Source: CAYSLA01 sp964431685 (GTDB lineage: Bacteria > Armatimonadota > UBA5829). From it: a stretch of DNA of 7,973 nt. Numbering within the stretch: position 1 is the stretch's first letter; each line of letters begins with the position of its first letter. The stretch lies in NCBI GenBank assembly GCA_964431685.1, contig CAYSLA010000161.1:1-7973 (forward strand), given 5' to 3'. The notes under the pieces are model-generated. The model saw only the letters and a list, made by a program, of their open reading frames with translations, made no database searches and was not told where the DNA came from. Position numbers and translations under genes: made by a program. Below are positions 6,794-7,973 of this stretch, in pieces.

Positions 6794-6906
6794 CGAGGTG
6801 TCAGGGGGTCTAAGTACCTCGTTGTTTCGGGACATCCGTGTTCCGAAACACCCTGCAGGTAGAGCGTGACGCTTGCGGGCAACTAAGCGTGACCGTTTGT
6901 GCGGTC
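6794..6906 (+). other. Run of four inverted repeats in the pilC-pilD gap (candidate structured RNA)
   Basis: Four stems follow one another. First, CGAGGT 6794-6799 pairs with ACCTCG 6816-6821. Second, a 12-base stem spans 6823-6850. Third, ACGCTT 6869-6874 pairs with AAGCGT 6885-6890. Fourth, GACCG 6891-6895 pairs with CGGTC 6902-6906. The last two abut and could stack. An 8-base direct repeat AGCGTGAC occurs at 6863-6870 and 6886-6893. The 139-base gap carries no credible reading frame and ends in the pilD ribosome binding site. It could be a leader element, an RNA processing or stability site, or an attenuator. I recognise no riboswitch consensus in it. Confidence 0.45.
6823..6850 (+). repeat. 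12-base-pair stem with TCCG tetraloop
   Basis: TGTTTCGGGACA (6823-6834) pairs with TGTTCCGAAACA (6839-6850): eleven Watson-Crick pairs and one G-U, closing on TCCG, a member of the stable UNCG tetraloop class. It begins 37 bases after the pilC stop. CCCTGCAGG follows instead of a T-run, so Rho-independent termination is not supported. It is the strongest single hairpin I found in the window. Confidence 0.65.
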
Positions 6907-6916
6907 CGTGTGAAAT

Positions 6917-6921
6917 AGGAG
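6917..6921 (+). promoter_or_regulatory. Ribosome binding site of pilD, closely spaced
   Basis: AGGAG stands only three bases before ATG 6925, shorter than the usual five to nine. An in-frame TAG at 6916-6918 rules out any earlier start, and later candidates would cut into the first membrane segment. The ATG is therefore kept despite the tight spacing. Confidence 0.55.
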
Positions 6922-6924
6922 TCG

Positions 6925-7812
6925 ATGCTGCCTGGGTGGTTTGGAGTTTCGATATCTTTCATATACGGGATAGTGGTGGGAAGTTTCCTCAATGTCTGCA
7001 TATACAGACTGCCGGAGGATCAGTCCATAATATCTCCGCCTTCGCATTGCCCTAAATGCGACACCAGGTTGAGAGGGTTGGATTTGGTGCCGCTTTTCAG
7101 CTTCCTGCTGCTGGGGCGGAAGTGCCGGTACTGCCATTCACCTATCAGTTGGCGCTACTTCGGCGTAGAGTTCATTACGGGCCTTGCGTTTGTGCTCACA
7201 TATCTGCGCTACGGCTTCTCCATAGACTATGTGGTCTTCATTCTCTTTATCTCCGCACTTATCGTGGCGTTTCTGGTTGACTGGGACCACTTCATCATTC
7301 CGGATCAGATACCGATATTCGGGGTTGTGCTGGGGCTGGCCAGGGACATCGCGCATCTGATAGCACGTGATGATGTGTTGATGCGGGTTCCCATCCCCTG
7401 GACGACAATCAAGGTGCCGATGTTGCCCAGTTTGGCCGGGATCGTAGTGTGTGGTGGAATCTTCTATCTCATAGCCTACGTGAGTTTCTACATCTTCAGA
7501 CCCAAAGACGAGGAGAGCCTGGAACAGTACGAGGGAGCGATGGGCGGCGGAGACGTGAAACTGGCGGCGGCGATCGGAGCAGTGCTGGGCATCGTGCCGT
7601 CACTGGTCTCATTCCTTATAGCAGTGCTTCTTGGGACTGTGGTTGGGGTTACGATGTTGATTGTAAAGGCCCGGGCGGAGAAAACCGGCATGGCTTGGCG
7701 AACGGAGATCCCTTTCGGGCCCTACATGGTAATGGGGGCCGCGGCCGTAGTCTGGCTTTACCCGCAGCTCGGTGCGCTATGGAGGGCCTGGGTTGGTTTT
7801 GTTGCCCCTTAG
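6925..7812 (+). CDS. pilD: Type IV prepilin peptidase / N-methyltransferase PilD (peptidase family A24)
   Basis: Membrane aspartic protease that removes the prepilin leader and usually N-methylates the new N-terminus. In the 295-residue protein, the first membrane segment ends in IVVGSFLNVCIYRLP (16-30). The cytoplasmic loop carries two cysteine pairs (C42, C45 and C67, C70), the zinc-binding site of the N-terminal domain. Several further membrane segments follow. The two catalytic aspartates are in VDWDHFIIPD (D119) and in AMGGGDVKLAAAIGA (D210, the GxGD-type motif). All family hallmarks are intact and the length is normal; the loop between the two active-site motifs is rather long, with a charged stretch RPKDEESLEQYEG (192-204). 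The gene follows pilC after a 139-base structured gap and precedes a prepilin gene, its likely substrate. The start is fixed by an in-frame stop three codons upstream. Confidence 0.95.
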   Translation: MLPGWFGVSISFIYGIVVGSFLNVCIYRLPEDQSIISPPSHCPKCDTRLRGLDLVPLFSFLLLGRKCRYCHSPISWRYFGVEFITGLAFVLTYLRYGFSIDYVVFILFISALIVAFLVDWDHFIIPDQIPIFGVVLGLARDIAHLIARDDVLMRVPIPWTTIKVPMLPSLAGIVVCGGIFYLIAYVSFYIFRPKDEESLEQYEGAMGGGDVKLAAAIGAVLGIVPSLVSFLIAVLLGTVVGVTMLIVKARAEKTGMAWRTEIPFGPYMVMGAAAVVWLYPQLGALWRAWVGFVAP

Positions 7813-7935
7813 CTGAGGTTGACGCAGCCCATCGCGGACCCGAAAAGCAGGCCGGTGGCCGCAGGCGTGAGAATGGAACTTTATCGTCTAATAAGTCGCC
7901 ATACATATGAGTAGGCAGGAGGTGTCTAACACAAC
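7813..7935 (+). other. Gap between pilD and the prepilin gene
   Basis: This 123-base stretch has no convincing gene. It holds a -35-like TTGACG at 7819-7824, but no matching -10 element at the usual distance, and a GC-rich palindrome GGCCGGTGGCC at 7850-7860. The part from 7881 is AT-richer and ends in a strong Shine-Dalgarno sequence. Pilin genes often have their own promoter and an independent leader, so one may lie here, but I cannot place it. I also see no sigma-54-type GG/GC pair at the right spacing and no clear terminator after pilD. Confidence 0.4.
7917..7923 (+). promoter_or_regulatory. Ribosome binding site of the prepilin gene
   Basis: AGGAGGT is a near-perfect Shine-Dalgarno sequence, 12 bases before ATG 7936. 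The spacing is somewhat long, but this is the closest match to the anti-Shine-Dalgarno sequence in the last part of the window and supports a gene starting at that ATG. Confidence 0.65.
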
Positions 7936-7973
7936 ATGATTAGCTTCAGAACCCGCGGGTTTACACTAGTAGA
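7936..7973 (+). CDS. Type IV prepilin, N-terminus only (cut by window end)
   Basis: The 12 complete codons read MISFRTRGFTLV, followed by GA, which can only begin Glu or Asp. This matches the type IV prepilin signal: a short basic leader (eight residues ending in Gly), cleavage by PilD before Phe, then F-T-L-V-E with the invariant glutamate at mature position 5. The hydrophobic assembly helix and the globular domain lie outside the window, so a major pilin (PilA), a minor pilin and a type II secretion pseudopilin (GspG/H-like) cannot be told apart. Position directly after pilD and a strong Shine-Dalgarno sequence support a real gene. It is too short for standard gene calling in this window. 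Confidence 0.8.
   Translation, partial: MISFRTRGFTLV

Noticed and set aside
6823..6860. Rho-independent terminator after pilC
   Set aside because: The stem is strong, but the bases after it are CCCTGCAGGT rather than a T-run, and no T-run precedes it to serve the other strand.
7819..7850. Sigma-70 promoter for the prepilin gene based on TTGACG
   Set aside because: The -35-like hexamer is good, but the sequence about 17 bases downstream (around GAAAAG) has no -10 resemblance.
7449..7910. 153-codon forward frame overlapping the end of pilD and the following gap
   Set aside because: Most of it is out of frame inside the conserved PilD active-site region, the composition is Arg/Gly-rich, and no start signal is seen. 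It looks like a shadow frame that happens to run on into the gap.
7813..7935. Cyclic-di-GMP riboswitch in the prepilin leader
   Set aside because: Such switches occur upstream of pilin genes, so I looked for the conserved GEMM core and its tetraloop receptor. Neither is present in this gap nor in the pilC-pilD gap.

Overview
This is a compact bacterial window, moderately GC-rich and entirely forward-stranded. It joins a housekeeping block (mltG, a yqeG-type HAD phosphatase gene, aroE) to a type IV pilus block (pilB, pilT, pilC, pilD) and ends in the first codons of a prepilin gene. I see no tRNA, rRNA, CRISPR array, insertion sequence or phage gene, and no gap between genes exceeds 300 bases. 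The phylum cannot be fixed from this sequence alone. The YqeG family and the order pilB-pilT-pilC-pilD next to aroE suggest a non-proteobacterial lineage such as Armatimonadota or a deep actinobacterial-type group. That placement is inference.

Positions 1-2513 hold the housekeeping genes. MltG is a membrane-anchored peptidoglycan lytic transglycosylase, YqeG a probable small phosphatase, and AroE shikimate dehydrogenase. Stops and starts overlap all along this stretch: ATGA at the mltG start, TAGTG between mltG and yqeG, GTGA or a longer overlap between yqeG and aroE, and 14 bases between aroE and pilB. This points to one translationally coupled transcript that runs straight into the pilus genes.

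Positions 2500-7812 hold the pilus motor and processing genes: PilB (extension ATPase), PilT (retraction ATPase), PilC (inner-membrane platform) and PilD (prepilin peptidase). Here the genes are separated by short gaps of 73, 55 and 139 bases, and each gap contains inverted repeats able to form RNA hairpins. The most notable are a perfect 10-base inverted repeat around the pilB stop codon and a run of four hairpins between pilC and pilD. After pilD comes a 123-base gap with a strong ribosome binding site, then a start codon and an N-terminus reading MISFRTRGFTLV. This is a class III (type IV) prepilin signal that the window edge cuts off.

Together the pil genes supply the motor, platform and maturation enzyme for a type IV pilus, with a pilin substrate starting downstream. 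The alignment subcomplex (PilM/N/O) and the secretin (PilQ) are not in the window. I did not find an obviously novel system. The best leads are the structured intergenic regions, the coupling of cell-wall and shikimate genes to the pilus motor, and a PilB N-terminal domain that looks degenerate at its predicted cyclic-di-GMP contacts.
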